In this document: positions 31,455 to 43,405 of the stretch, piece after piece | Position numbering within the stretch: position 1 is the first letter of the stretch | Layout of the letters: each line of letters begins with the position of its first letter | Assembly (NCBI GenBank): GCA_023014335.1 | Contig: JAECYW010000023.1 | Coordinates: forward strand, 992,001 to 1,056,000 | DNA length: 64,000 nt | Source: Galerina marginata | Taxonomy: Eukaryota; Basidiomycota; Agaricomycetes; Agaricales; Galerinaceae | Direction of reading: 5' to 3' | Made by a program: the position numbers and the translations under genes | The notes under the pieces: generated by a model | What the model saw: only the letters and a program-made list of their open reading frames with translations | What the model was told of the DNA's origin: nothing | Databases searched by the model: none

Positions 31455-33194
31455 TTATCCGACAATGTAGTCCAGTTCCGGGTCATTGGCTTCCTCTGCC
31501 TCGTAGGAAAAGAATGTTGTTGAGCCCTGTTGGAGATTGGGGGCGACGACAGCATTTGCATCACGGCCAAGGGTGGTAACAGAAATGCATAAAGACTTGA
31601 TGGACTGAATGAAGGAAGGATCCTCAAAGCCTTTTCGGAATTGGATGGTTTCTATAGCAAGGCCACAGTTCCATCGGTATTCAAGAAAGGAGATTAAAGC
31701 GCGTGAGCTACCGCGACTATTCATGTATAGGTTTTGGAGGTTAGGGAACAGAATACTCTTGGGTGCCGTGGAGTCGCGGCTAGTTGCGTTGTGGGGTTGT
31801 TCAGACTCAGGCGTAGAGATATAGCGAAAGAAATCGTCCACAGGCTGGCAGGACTGCATCCTTTGCGTCCCCGTGATGTTGAGCCTCTTTACAGAGGAAA
31901 AGGTACGAGTTAAACACTTGAAGGGTGCTTCTGTAGGCCAGCCTGCATTACGGTCGAGGGTCAGGGCGAGTCTTTCGCAATGACATGCTCGAGGAGCAAC
32001 ATAAGCGACCAACGACAAAAGTATTCTCGGAGTATGGGTAGGCGAAACGGACGATAGCATAGAACATGAAATGCAAAGCAGTGGAGATTCCTTTTCGTCT
32101 TCGAATCCGTGACGTCGGGTGGAAAATTCAAAGTACTTGTCCAACATCAGAACTGTACAAGACCGGAAAGGTTCGACGGTGGAGAGCTGATGTTTGATCA
32201 GACTGGCGAACTCTGTTTCTCCAGGATCAAATCCCCGCAAATGAAGCTCGAATCTAGAGAGTGCTGGGTAATGAAGATGAGACAGAAACTGGCTACATTC
32301 GGCTGACGTCCCAGTGATTTCAAGGCTCGAAAGTCGGGGAAGATGAACATCTTCGGTACGTCCCGCGATCGTTGACAGGGAAAAGGCCGAGGTCAACGCT
32401 AAAGAGGTTAAATCCGGCATATTTCGCAACAAGTGCAAGAAGTCGGAGACAGATGGAGCAATCACCCTGGAAATTTGCGACATGGAAAGACTTGTAAGGT
32501 GGCGGTACAGTGGAGCTTCGAAGTCGATCCAGCAATGAGAAAGAGTTAGGCGTCGAAGAGGGGCAGTAACCCCACAAAATAAGTTTGCAGGTAGACACTG
32601 AACATCCCGATTTGTATCGTTGTCCTCGTCGTTGCAGCCCGAAAGCGACAGGGTGAGATATTGAAGTGACGGGGCAGGCTGTTGAAAATGTTTTAACATA
32701 GGCCGGACCATGTCTTCCTCAACTGAGCAAAGGATGTCAAGCTCGCCTACGCGCTCTAGATTTCGCAATGCCAGATGCACATTAGGGCCTGCGAATTTTG
32801 ATTCACCCTCCATTTCGTCCCACAATGGACGGACCGTAACGCGGAGCGGAGACGAACGTGCCCGCTGTAGCACAACCCGAAACCATTTGGGAGCCATATC
32901 ATTGCATTTGATGAGCTGACTCCATAGAAGCGGCGCCCCCAGAGCGGCCTTTCTCCAGTGGTGACAGACTTGGCTAACATATCTTAGATAGTTGCTTGGG
33001 TCGCCAAAGCTTGGGCAAGATATCACGTCGCGAATTATCTTCAGAAAAAGTTCGAGAGGAAGTATTGATATCGGCAACAGTGCGTTGTATTGTCTGCCCA
33101 ACATGGAGGCCATTTCGTAGGCATGATTTGTTTCCTGCAGGAGGTTCTGTTGAAGGTTCGATGGGTTTATTTTCCGTGTCTCACTGGCAGACAT
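31455..33194 (-). CDS. F-box protein, paralogue C
   Basis: This is a single-exon protein of 579 residues in tandem with paralogue B. The F-box reads NALLPISILPLELFLKIIRD ... YLRYVSQVCHHWRKAALGAPL, LWSQLIKC, followed by WFRVVLQRARSSPLRVTVRP, LPANLFCGVTAPLRRLTLSH, LPRLSSLEITGTSAECSQFL and the acidic end NDPELDYIVG. It is closer to paralogue A than to B in several blocks (for example SAECSQFLSHLQY against SAECSQFLSHLHY, and the shared RYRRRCGLAIETIQF-like block), which suggests a history more complex than a single tandem duplication. The start at 33194 has the context tcaccaccATGtctgcc; a longer frame from 33245 is open but less likely. Confidence 0.85.
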   Translation of the reverse strand: MSASETRKINPSNLQQNLLQETNHAYEMASMLGRQYNALLPISILPLELFLKIIRDVISCPSFGDPSNYLRYVSQVCHHWRKAALGAPLLWSQLIKCNDMAPKWFRVVLQRARSSPLRVTVRPLWDEMEGESKFAGPNVHLALRNLERVGELDILCSVEEDMVRPMLKHFQQPAPSLQYLTLSLSGCNDEDNDTNRDVQCLPANLFCGVTAPLRRLTLSHCWIDFEAPLYRHLTSLSMSQISRVIAPSVSDFLHLLRNMPDLTSLALTSAFSLSTIAGRTEDVHLPRLSSLEITGTSAECSQFLSHLHYPALSRFELHLRGFDPGETEFASLIKHQLSTVEPFRSCTVLMLDKYFEFSTRRHGFEDEKESPLLCISCSMLSSVSPTHTPRILLSLVAYVAPRACHCERLALTLDRNAGWPTEAPFKCLTRTFSSVKRLNITGTQRMQSCQPVDDFFRYISTPESEQPHNATSRDSTAPKSILFPNLQNLYMNSRGSSRALISFLEYRWNCGLAIETIQFRKGFEDPSFIQSIKSLCISVTTLGRDANAVVAPNLQQGSTTFFSYEAEEANDPELDYIVG

Positions 33195-33697
33195 GGTGGT
33201 GAAGGGAAACGAAGCGGAAATTTGGAACGTCATCAGGAACGGCATCCAAGACTGCTCAGGCTCACGTTTCTTTGATCCGCTGATCCGCTAACCGGCTCGG
33301 TCCTCCAACAATCCCTGGTAATCTGAAGTTTGGCCGCCTGCAGGCCTGGAGGTCCCTCTTTCTACGATGACTGGGTTTTCCTCTTTAGATAAACACCTAG
33401 TGAACACCGATGGCTGGCTGTTGGCATTCGGTTGGTTGGATCCTTTTTCGCTGCCTTATGGAGCAACATAACGCGATCTTGCGCAATTTATTTGACCTCA
33501 TCAAGTGGGCCATTTTAATCCTTCTTCCGTGTTTTTGCTCTGCGGCAGGCTGGCTGGCTACGATGTAGATTCAGAGCCCTCTCAGAAAAATACCGAGCAC
33601 TGTTTTCTGAGTGTTTTGTGTCAAAATGATGTATTGCGTGGTGGATAATATGATGGTCTATCGAATGCAGACACCCCTCGCTTCCCATAAACCCACC
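33195..33697. other. intergenic region upstream of F-box paralogue C
   Basis: Holds the GGATCA repeats (33273-33288) and otherwise no recognised gene; it ends at the stop of the PPAT gene. Confidence 0.5.
33273..33288 (-). promoter_or_regulatory. GGATCA direct repeats upstream of F-box paralogue C
   Basis: In gene direction, GCGGATCAGCGGATCA lies 79-94 nt before the ATG at 33194. A 15-nt stretch (TGATCCGCTGATCCG on the + strand) is identical to the one upstream of paralogue B. Confidence 0.45.
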
Positions 33698-34965
33698 TTA
33701 CCTCGCCAGACTCTCTTCCTCTTCCTCTTCTTCCTCTTGTTTGTTGTTATCCACAATCCACTGGCGGATAAATGTGCTGCTCAGCTTATTTTCCTTCAAC
33801 CAGCCTGCATCTTCGTGGTCTAAAGAGGCATTGGTGGCTGAGATGACGTCGATCAGGAAGGTCCTGAGTGGTGGTAACTTGTGTTCTTGCCGATGCTTTG
33901 CAACTTTCAAGACGCCATGTTAAAAGGAGAATCTTCTTGCGTGTGTAATAAAGAGACATACTGGCATCGGCACCACTTAGCGTCTCTTTGCTGACTACCA
34001 GAGCTTGAATATCAGGATCCCAGCCCGTTGGTCCGTATACATCAGTGATGGGGACAATTTCGGGTACAATTTCGGGTTTGAAAAAATTGAGGAATTGTCT
34101 GACTTTTCCCGTACGGACTGGGAGTTTTTGCAGGATGTGTCGATTTGCTTTATTTTTAAGCAGTTCGTCGTCTTGAACGCGCAACTATTACTCATTTCGC
34201 TAGAGGATGACGAAAGAAACGACAAACCTGTTATGCCGACGATCAGCTTCCGACTGGTGATGTAGGCGCCCATGGACAGCAAGATTTTATGCCCGGCGTG
34301 TAGATGGTCAAAGGTGCCTCCGAGGGCGGTGACGGGGTACAGAGTGGGTAGAGGGTCATCGGACGGGGTCGGTGTCCCAGGTAGTGTAGTAATCCGCGAC
34401 TCGGAATGTCTGTCTCCTGGACGGATGTACAACTGTCTCAGTAAAGTGATGCATTCAGGTAAAGGGACTGCTATTGAATCTGATTCAAAGTTGGATGAGT
34501 ACGACTGGTACACGGAGGAGGAGGAAACACACCGCCTGTAACACGGAAGCAGATGTCCACATCCTTAGCTAGCTGAGGGTCGAGATCTTCGTTCAGACCT
34601 TTCAAGAGCACGTCGACTTCCATAAGCACTTTGTTCGCGTCCTGTGCGACCTTTGTTGCCTGGACATAGGTGAAAGTTAAGATCCGTTGGACGGCGTCCC
34701 AGCTCTCTGTGCGCGAAAGTGACTGTATCTCTGAGAATGTGAGGTGGTCATTCTTTAGCGGCCCATTGTGAGAGTAGTGAACATTAAAATGACGAGAAAA
34801 GAGGACGATGATGAGCCGGTTCCGTGTGTGTGCGGTCGCCCATGTTACGACGGGTGCGAGGAAGTGAGGCACAGAGAGATTTGGGAGCGTTGCGAGCAGG
34901 ATAGCGCTGTCTACGAGCTCTGGGGCAGACGGGAAGGGTGTATTGGGATCGCCGGTGGGTTGCAT
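33698..34965 (-). CDS. cab4: phosphopantetheine adenylyltransferase (CoA biosynthesis)
   Basis: PPAT transfers AMP from ATP to 4'-phosphopantetheine, making dephospho-CoA. The nucleotidyltransferase core reads TALGGTFDHLHAGHKILLSM, with the HxGH motif at about 34287-34310, then RKLIVGITDDELLKNKANRH, FKPEIVPEIVPITDVYGPTG, DIQALVVSKETLSGADAIAK and KLPPLRTFLIDVIS. This is the eukaryotic monofunctional form with a family-typical N-terminal extension (MQPTGDPNTPFPSAPELVDS). Three introns restore the frame: gtgtgt...caatag near 34465-34527, one ending cgttcaag that gives GIT|DDELL, and one ending cttgaaag. A glutamate run lies just before the C-terminus. It is head-to-head with the Erf2-type gene across 299 nt. 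Confidence 0.92.
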
Positions 34966-35264
34966 GATTCAAGATCATCAAGAGCTTGTACTCGGTACTA
35001 TCTAATCTCGACCGTGGGAAGCGGTGTCTAAATTGATGACACTGACGGGGTTGTTTGCGTGAACATCGAGCAGGGTCTTTTCTGCCTTCGACGTTCTGCA
35101 AGGCTTTCCCTTGCTTTTGCTCTCCTTTCCTCAGTGCTCTTTTAGCGCTCGTAGGCACCTCCTTCTCAGCTTTTTCTGCGCGAACATCAGGTTCTGCATC
35201 ATCCTCGGCGCTACTTTTGACACAACACCTTCCCAGCGTTTCCACCTTCCCAAGCCGTCTTTTC

Positions 35265-38026
35265 ATGTCCGCACCCTCACATTCCTTGACCTTTTCTCCC
35301 TCTGTTCACCAATCCGTAAATCATGTCAAAAGGAATTCCATAGGCTCCAATCAACTTCCTCTTCCGAGTGGTCTCACAGCTCCCATGACACAGCGCACAG
35401 CGGGTGGCACCACGGTCAACACCGCTGGACCGAGCAGTCCTCGTTCATTAGGTGCCTCAAGGCCCACAGAGTACCACCAACCACAGTCTCCAATACTCGC
35501 TAATTTCTCAGTGCCACACCCCCCTCCTGCTGTCCATAGCTCAACCCATGCAGCTGGCGTCCAGCCTTCAGCCGCATTTTTCCGCCCATCCAGGCCCACA
35601 TATCAGCCCCAGTATTCCCGCCCGAGCACTCCTTCGTCCCTGAATGCTCCGCAAGATGAGCAATTTCAACTTGCTCCCATCTCGACCGCCTACAGCTCAG
35701 ATGACCATCAGATCGCAGAAAGCATTCATGGCGGGAACGAAAGTGTGCATGAGCAACACCAGTTCATGAGCCTCAAGCGTATGAAGCAGAGCCGCGAGCC
35801 ATTGCTGCCCGGATCCACCAGTGCTTCCTCAAGACCATCAGCAAATCCGTCAAACCTTGGTGCAACTCCGGCTTCACGCCTCGTCAGGAATAGTCTTGAC
35901 CGAGTATTTAGCATCAGTCGTGGTCTCAGCTTTGATTCTATCCGAAAGTCTACCAGCACTAAGACGCCACCTGCCCCTCATTCTGCCGACGGCCGTCAGA
36001 CTTTCGACACCAAAATCAGCGACGAAGAAAACGGGTATTCCCCAACACATTATAAACAATTTAATGGTCCATCTCTTGACGTACGCACCTCTCGGAATTC
36101 GGCCCTCCTATCCGCCCCGTCGCCTTCTCCCGACCCGTCATTTATACCGACTCCTCCTGACCGTCGACCGCCTCTATCTGCTGTACCAGTCGTCGACGTA
36201 AATGGCAAACCTGTACGCCGGTACCAGCAACATCCTTCACGAAATAGGTTTTTCTTTGGAGGACGAATATTGACAGGCGGAGATACTCCGTGGGCATTCC
36301 TAGCTTCCCTCAGCGTCGTGCTGTCTATTGCCGGTGTATGGTTTGGTACAACGGCTGTATGGTGGTGGCACAACGAAAGCCCGGCCGTCGCGGCCATTGG
36401 CGCGTATATGGCGTTGCTGACAATTTCAACTATGCTTGCTACGGTATGTGACACTAGTTTCACCTTCTAGGGCGAGTTTTGATCTTGAATGGAAGGCCAC
36501 TATCGATCCTGGCATCCTGCCGCGGGACCTAGATCCCGACCCCCCGTATCCAGCTACCTCGCCGTCCGACGGGGGCTTTCGGGCACCTATGCCTCGGGAC
36601 CTCAAGGTTCGAACTGATGTGTAAGTACTTGTACATCGGATGGAAGGCTGAAGCTGACTGGCGTCGAGATTAGTGTTCGGGTGAAATATTGTCCGACCTG
36701 CAAGACATATCGCCCACCCAGGTCCAGTCATTGCAAGATGGTATGTCGTTACATCTGGCACTCAAAATTTTACGTACCATTTTGATGTTCTAAAATGTCT
36801 TTCTAGTGCGATAACTGCGTGGATGGTTGTGATCATCACTGCCAATGGGTAAACAACTGTGTTGGTCGCAGGAATTATACGACCTTCTTTGTGTTGCTCC
36901 TTTCAGCCGTCAGTCTTTCATCTTCTTCCCGCATCCGCGTATGCTAAACCTTATTCTATCATTTCTCCACTCACGCTCGACAAACGAACGGCTGACCATG
37001 CTCCTGATCTCCGTTGTCCGAACCACCGCACTTTGTTTCATATCTGCAGACCACGACCCTCATCTTGATCATCTGTACCTCCGCACTGCACCTATACTTG
37101 CTGACGCGGAGGGAACACATAGGTTTCCGCCAGGCGCTGAGCAAAGGAGTCGGGAGTGCATTAGTCTTCTGCATGTCGATCTGTGTCATTTGGCCTGTTG
37201 CTGCATTAATGTCATATCATATGCGGGTGAGTGTCGCGGTCTGCTTGCATTCTTATAAATATAGATGCTCTCCAATCTGCTTATTTTTGCACTGCCCGCG
37301 CGTGTATCTGCACCGCTCGTACCTCGCTTCCTCGCACTTTTTATCTTTTCCCGGTAACCGTTTCAATGTATTTTTGCCGTCCATTTCCACTTATCATATT
37401 TTCTTCGCATCTATTTGGGGACGACTTACTGATGACTCTTTTCCCTTGCGCGAATTAGTTATTGCTCCTAAATATCACAACCATCGAACAAGTGAGTTAT
37501 TCTTTCCCTGGCTTTTATTCGTCCCTATATCGGTATCACCTTATACCCCGGACGACTATTATTGGCGATATTCTGATTGGGTCATTGCCCTCTTTTTCGC
37601 CCACTCCGATCTGTCATTGTCATTATCTGCCAAACGACCGGATGCTTACCGAGAGCCTCGTGCCCTTACCTCCCCACTGTTTTTGGTGTTCCATATTTTT
37701 TTTGGGTCCCTCACACCGTATGCATACTCAACTGAATATTTCATTCGTCGTAGATCCGGAATCAAGCCCACAAAACTCTCATCCCGGGCCCGGCCCCACC
37801 AAACCCGTTCTCACACGGGAGCTGGAAGAGGAATCTGCTTGCAGTTCTGTGTCGCCCGCAGGGCTATTCATGGCTAGATGCCTCAGGGGTGGTCACAGAG
37901 GACAAGCGGGAGATAAACCCTGGTCTTCTCGGGGAAGGTGGGGGACAACATGGTGTTGGTACTCTGAATAATCATCACCCGAATGGCAGCGGCGGGGATT
38001 GGGAGGATAGGCGTCATCAGGATTAA
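35265..38026 (+). CDS. erf2: DHHC palmitoyltransferase, Erf2 type
   Basis: Erf2 with Erf4 S-palmitoylates Ras at the ER. A long disordered N-terminus (about 340 residues, Ser/Pro-rich) precedes two transmembrane helices ([38 protein letters not shown]). Next come [17 protein letters not shown] and the zinc-binding DHHC domain: [40 protein letters not shown], with the catalytic motif DHHC at 36831-36842. Helices 3 and 4 follow ([40 protein letters not shown]), then [32 protein letters not shown] and GYSWLDASG. The stop is in DWEDRRHQD at 38024-38026. Seven exons are needed; the first intron runs from 36444 to just before ATIDPGIL, and one intron is about 230 nt. The start at 35265 was preferred to 35055, whose extension is Cys/Phe-rich and unlikely. 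Confidence 0.92.
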
Positions 38027-39716
38027 TAGCAATAGCTTAAAATCACAATCGCGATCGCGAGCGATGGTCGGACGAATCGAAGGATCGCTTGGCGTCATGT
38101 TGCAGGTTGTGGTCGGTTTGGTGAAGGGCACGCGTTTTTATTTTTCCAGGGAGAGACGCGCCTGCGTCTATGCTGTATCATTCAGCTTGTGGCGGCGGCT
38201 AATAATTGGAAGTGCGGTGGCAAGGAAGCGACATAGAACGCCCCACTTTGTACGCCTGTACCCCTTGCTGCGGACGGCTACGAAGCGTTTGGCGTAACTC
38301 TCTTTCTTAATTGCCCTACCCTTTTTGGCTTTTCTAGATTTTTATTACCGTCTTCTTTCTTCGAGTCGGTGGTTTTTCCTTTATTTGCGGCGTTTAGTTT
38401 CTGATTTCTTTGGGGTTAGAGAAGTGCTACTTACTTTATTTACCGCCATATAGTACATACCCTTGGTAACTAATGTTAGAAGTTGTAAGCGAAGAAAGTT
38501 AAATGCGTTCAAACCCGACGCGTACGGTAAAGACAATACGAGCAATGGAAAGCAAATCAGATAACTTGCATTCAATTGTGGATGTCAATCTATCAATCAA
38601 TTATTAGGGAAAGAGGCATCGGGTGTGCTGACACGAATCTTTTGTGTAAGTTACCTATATGGAACATGCTTCTGTAGTCTTCATGTATTGGGAAGCATTG
38701 ACAGGCACCGTTTGAACTCTCCTCTTTCGCGACGTACAATTGGTGGAAATTATTTGACCGGGGTCATTCGTAAGTACTCTACATAGTGTATGCCAGTTCG
38801 ACGTCGAACAAGTACAATTTGGGGAAACGGGGTTCAATGAGTCAATTACCTACATACCTGCTGAGATGGTGGCTTGATTAGACAGACATGCTCCACCGCC
38901 ATGAGGGTGTGTGAGCGATTTTTGGGAGGTATGGACTGATTAGGTTGTGCGATATCGAGCGCAAGGGTGCCGGCGCGTGTGATTTGGGGGTCAGAGTGGG
39001 ATTGGGAAAAGGGCTATGTGCGATAAATTGTGAAGGGGAATGAGGCCAAGATTTTGGAGATAGTCGGATAGGTGACAAGGGAAATAATTGGGCAAGTAAT
39101 ACACAAGCAAGACAAAGTATTCGCTGCGATGAGAACAACAGGCGGAGTGGGTTCGACGGAAGCAAATGGGATTGCGAAGAAGGCTCAAAGATCTACCGCC
39201 GGAGAAATAAGACATGTCTTGACCGGTTCCTGTGACGCGTTTACTTCGGACATCTGGCGGTTTCAATTGCGCCAAGAATGCGTCGTCGCCATTCCTTTCA
39301 GTGTCAAAAGCCTAAAGGATGAATGCTGTTACGCGAACTGCGGAAGGGCTGTCATGGTTGCCCGAAATGGAAGGTGCAAATTCGCGGAAGGGAATAATTG
39401 GATCTCCGACCGAAATGGTGGGGGCGGCATCAACACGTCGATGGGCCCTCCTGGAGTCGGCAACGTTGCACGGTGAGTATCTCAGGACGATTCCCAAGGG
39501 TGTGGGCACGATCTCTCTTGTCTGCAGCCCTCACGACGCCAAAGTACAGCTTTTGCGGACCTGCAGACTGGGCGATTTCAGACGAGACATTGATTGACTT
39601 GACTAAGCAGGATTTACGATTCGGAAGAGGAGCTGGTCACATCGGCGGCTCAACGCAGACACAAACACCTCCACAGAAAAAAAATCTTATAACACCGGAG
39701 AACTCCAGGAGGAACC
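38027..39716. other. gene-poor interval upstream of the Zn2Cys6 regulator
   Basis: Nearly 1.7 kb with only unconnected short frames on both strands. The 3' end of the palmitoyltransferase transcript and the promoter and leader of the transcription factor gene must lie here. I see no repeats, tRNA or transposon remains. Confidence 0.45.
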
Positions 39717-42700
39717 ATGCCTACTCCTCCCGGCGACCCAAGCCCCCCTGCCAATCCCTCACAGCCGCCAGTGCCGCCCCAGCCGCTGCCGCCAACTCCG
39801 ACGCAACCTCCAACGAAGCCGACGCCCTCTCAGAACAAGAAACCCCGGCAGAGGAAGCGCGCCGACCCCCAGGAAAAGCGCCAGAAGCAGAACCAGCAAC
39901 AGCCCGCCCAACAGTCGACAGTTTTGGTCCAGTGTGAGTGATCTCTCTTGTCAGCCTTTTCTAATGTTGAACCATCACTATCAGCCCCCGTGCCTCCGTA
40001 CCACTCTCCTCGCGGTCCTATATTTCAGCCGTATCCTGGCCCACCATATATAATGAACCCCTCCTACCCAGTTAACGGATCGCCGTACGGGCAACACCCC
40101 CAGCACCCCCAGCATGGTCAGCCAATTAATCCCGGCGCGCCTGGCATGGCGGGCCCGCCCCCGCAATACGCCTACCCGATGCATCCAAACCCGTACTCGC
40201 ACCCCGGCTACTCGCCGTATGGGCAGTATGCCCACCCGATGATGATGTACCCGCCCCGCCAGAGCATGCCGCCCGATACCCCCCACCCCGATTCCTCAGC
40301 GGCCGTCTCAGGTAGTAAGCGCAAACGCAAGTCAGAGAGCGGACGCGGCAAGGGCGCTGACCGTGGCTCGGACGACGAAACAGGTGCCTCAGGCAGCGAC
40401 GTGCCTCGTCAAACTGCCGCCCAACAGGCTCAGGCTGCTGTTGATCTCAAAAAGCGTACCAAGACGGTTTGTTTTGTTGTTCGGGGTCGTGTGGAATTTT
40501 TGGCTGATAAAAATATGTACAGCAACGTGCCTGCGATTCTTGTCGCAGTCGTAAAATTCGTTGTGATGTTATCACCGATTCTGTGAGCCAATCTTTTTTT
40601 CCTTTGCTGTTCACTGGCCATTACTGAGCGCCTGCACTCTAGGAACCGCCCATTTGCCAACACTGCAAACAATATGGTTTCGAGTGTACCTTTTTCCTTC
40701 CGATCACGGAGACACGCTTCAAGAAGAAGAAATTGGAGGAAGAGGCGGCCGCAGAGAAAGAAAAGGCTGCCACCGTAGTCGACCCCTCCAAGGTCGGGAC
40801 CGCCGCCCAACAAGACGGCCATGCGAAACGCGATATTGGAGTCTTCGGTATGTCACACTCATCCATATTCAACCTCACCCACATTCTCTTAGTTCGGACT
40901 TACATGACGTCGTAGGTCCTACATCTCCTGCCCACCTTCTCCATTCTCAAGCCACCATCAACTCTCGCATCTATGAAAATTATGACCTTCGATACCATCA
41001 TACTTTCGAAGTCAGCAAGTCAGGCGACGGCCTTATTCAAGTTCAGAAGCCTGCCAACGATGATCAACACCTTGTTCACCCGAAGCAGTTGGATCTGCAC
41101 ATCGAACGCGACGTCATTGAGAATCTGTTAAACGCATACTTTGCCGACGTTGCGCCTATTCTTCCCGTCGTTACCGAAGCCGAGTTTCTTGCCATGCAGA
41201 ACCCCCCGCCGGTCTTAGTGTACTCGATGTGCCTGGTCGCGGCTGCGAGACGCGAAGTCCCACAGAAGGTGTTTGATTCCATTCGATACGCTGTCAACAG
41301 CATCATCAAGGGGGAAGACGTCCTTTCCACGCCAAGCATCGCTAATGTTCAGGCGCTCCTTATTTTGTGCATGACTGGCGATTGCCATTCTCAATTTGTC
41401 CCTAATGCATTGTCAGCTCTGTGGATCCGCTTGGGATCTGCTATTAGAATGGCAAGTTTTAAGTTTGTTGTGCTTTGAATCGTATTTTTAATGGCTTGCT
41501 TGTTATAGGCGCAAGATTTGGGCCTTCACCGTGCCGAGTCCGTGAAGCAGAATATTGATCTCAGAAGGCGTCTCTGGGGTGCCTGTCTCATCTGCGACAG
41601 ATGGTAACTCATTATCCTCCAGGCGGCTGTCCATCATCTAATGAATCACTCTGATAGGGCGAGTATCGCATACGGTCATCCGTACATGATCGACGTTCAA
41701 GACTGTGATGCTCGTTTGCCGTCATCAGGAGATCCTACTGATCTTTACATGGACGAGCTTGTGCGCCTGAGCATCCTCCTCGGACGTGTTCAAAAGTGCA
41801 TCTACAGGTCAGTCAAATGGGTTTTTTTTTTTGCTTTCGATCGTCTGATGTTTTGTAGTCCATCTGGACTTACTTTTATGACGGACGATATTTTATACGA
41901 ATTGCTTGCCGACATGCAACGTTGGAAAGAAGGCTTGCCTGAGCAACTTCAGTTCCGAGGGCCCGAAACACCACAACCAGCTGGTAAGAAAATATTTCCC
42001 GCCTGCTTTGGATGCAGATCTGAAATCTAAACCCAGGCCTCCTGCACCTTCTCTATTCCTGCGTGTGCATGATGTTCTGGCGTGTCTTCATGCGCATCAG
42101 CTACTCGTGTCCAGCTCACCTGAAGTTTGGTCTGACCGTGGAACAATGGACGACTCTCGTGAAAATGACCGCTGATTCCATCGATTGGCTCGACGCGAAC
42201 GAACGCATGTACGATGTTTGGTTGTTGGTCGCATACGCGGCTACGTCGTGTGCCCTTGTTCAGGTACAGCTATTTGACAATTTTATCTTGATCCAGAACA
42301 GCCGGCTAACCGGATAAAAATAGTATCATACCTGTATTCGACGTAAAGACGAGGACGCTCAGGCTACGCTTCGCAAGCTGCGTGACTGTGTGCGTAGATG
42401 GGAGGGATCAATTTCTCCTGACCATATGTCAGCTAGACGAAAGGCAAGTGGTGTTCTTCTGAGAGGCGCCTTTTGGACGTTGCTGATACTATCGTTCGAA
42501 GACTGCTGAAATTATTGCGTTGCTATATGAAGCCACGCAAGACCCCAACATGCCCATGGAGGCACCAGCGCTTAACCCAACAGGCGGTGTCAAAGTCAAG
42601 CCGCCAGTGATGCTGGACTACAAGAAGGACCCAACCCGCCCAGGAGGAGGTGTCTTCATTGCCCCTGGAAAGTCGGCAGAATTCAAAGATGTTCCGGAGG

Positions 42701-43405
42701 GAACAATCATCAGCGGGTCCTCAGAGGAGGACGCTGGTGGAGACTCTGAAGGTGAGGTGGCGTCGCTCGTGGCAAACGCTGCTGCGGCCTCGTCCGTTTC
42801 TCTCCCCGCAGCGAACCATAATGACCGTGTCCGCGCCTATTTATCTTCCCCCTCGCCCTTCGCCCCTCACCCGCTTTCTGCCGCCCGTGATATTCCTCCC
42901 CCTTCCCATAATGCGACCTCTGATGTGAATTACGACCGTGATGGTATTGTGGCTCCGATATCTGCGATGCGTTCGCCTTTAGATTCTCAACATGCCGGAA
43001 TGGGGCCTAGTACCGCGCCTTTGGTCAACTTGACGCCGCTGACGGCCGGGACGAGGGCTGGAAATTATATGAATGTCAACCCAGCGATGAATCGACAGGC
43101 TCAGACTACCTCTGGGAACGTCCAAGTAATGAACGTACTGGATGCCGCTCAAGGAGGAACCAACTTGGCCAATTTTGCATTGGCCGACACTGGCTTTTTA
43201 GAAGGTTTACCTGGAGGGATGTTTGACTGGGGTGCGTACCTGACTTGACGCGGGTGTGTTCGTGAAGCTGACGCCTCTTGTAGGACAATGGGATACCTTC
43301 TTCTCGAGACTCGGTACCAACGGGCACTCGGGCAATTTAGGCTTCCAGCAGCCACAGAACAGCCCCCAGCAGCAGCAACAACAATCAGAACGACCGCCGA
43401 CTTAA
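39717..43405 (+). CDS. Zn(II)2Cys6 fungal transcription factor with PF04082-type domain
   Basis: This is a nuclear regulator; the target pathway is unknown. A Pro-rich, basic N-terminus (KKPRQRKRADPQEKRQK) is followed by a Pro/Tyr/His-rich segment and the Zn2Cys6 cluster, ACDSCRSRKIRC then CQHCKQYGFEC, with C-x2-C-x6-C spacing in both halves. An intron (40583-40642) splits the cluster. A basic/coiled linker (ETRFKKKKLEEEAAAEKEK) follows. The fungal-specific TF domain includes YFADVAPILPVVTEAEFLA, LIRLGSAIRMAQDLGLHRAE-like sequence (WIRLGSAIRM|AQDLGLHRAES), LRRRLWGACLICDRWASIAY and GHPYMIDVQDCDARLPS. The C-terminus is disordered and ends with a Gln run and SERPPT. About nine introns give roughly 1,000 residues. 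The start at 39717 gives an open exon that splices in frame at cactatcag. Confidence 0.87.

Noticed and set aside
34465..34530. Apparent frameshift in PPAT, or a 26-38 nt mini-intron
   Set aside because: A normal intron gtgtgt...caatag of about 62 nt joins RVTG to AVPLPECITL in frame.
36444..36498. Apparent frame conflict after the second helix of the Erf2-type protein
   Set aside because: Using the acceptor just before GCC ACT ATC GAT gives [14 protein letters not shown] with a normal intron of about 55 nt.
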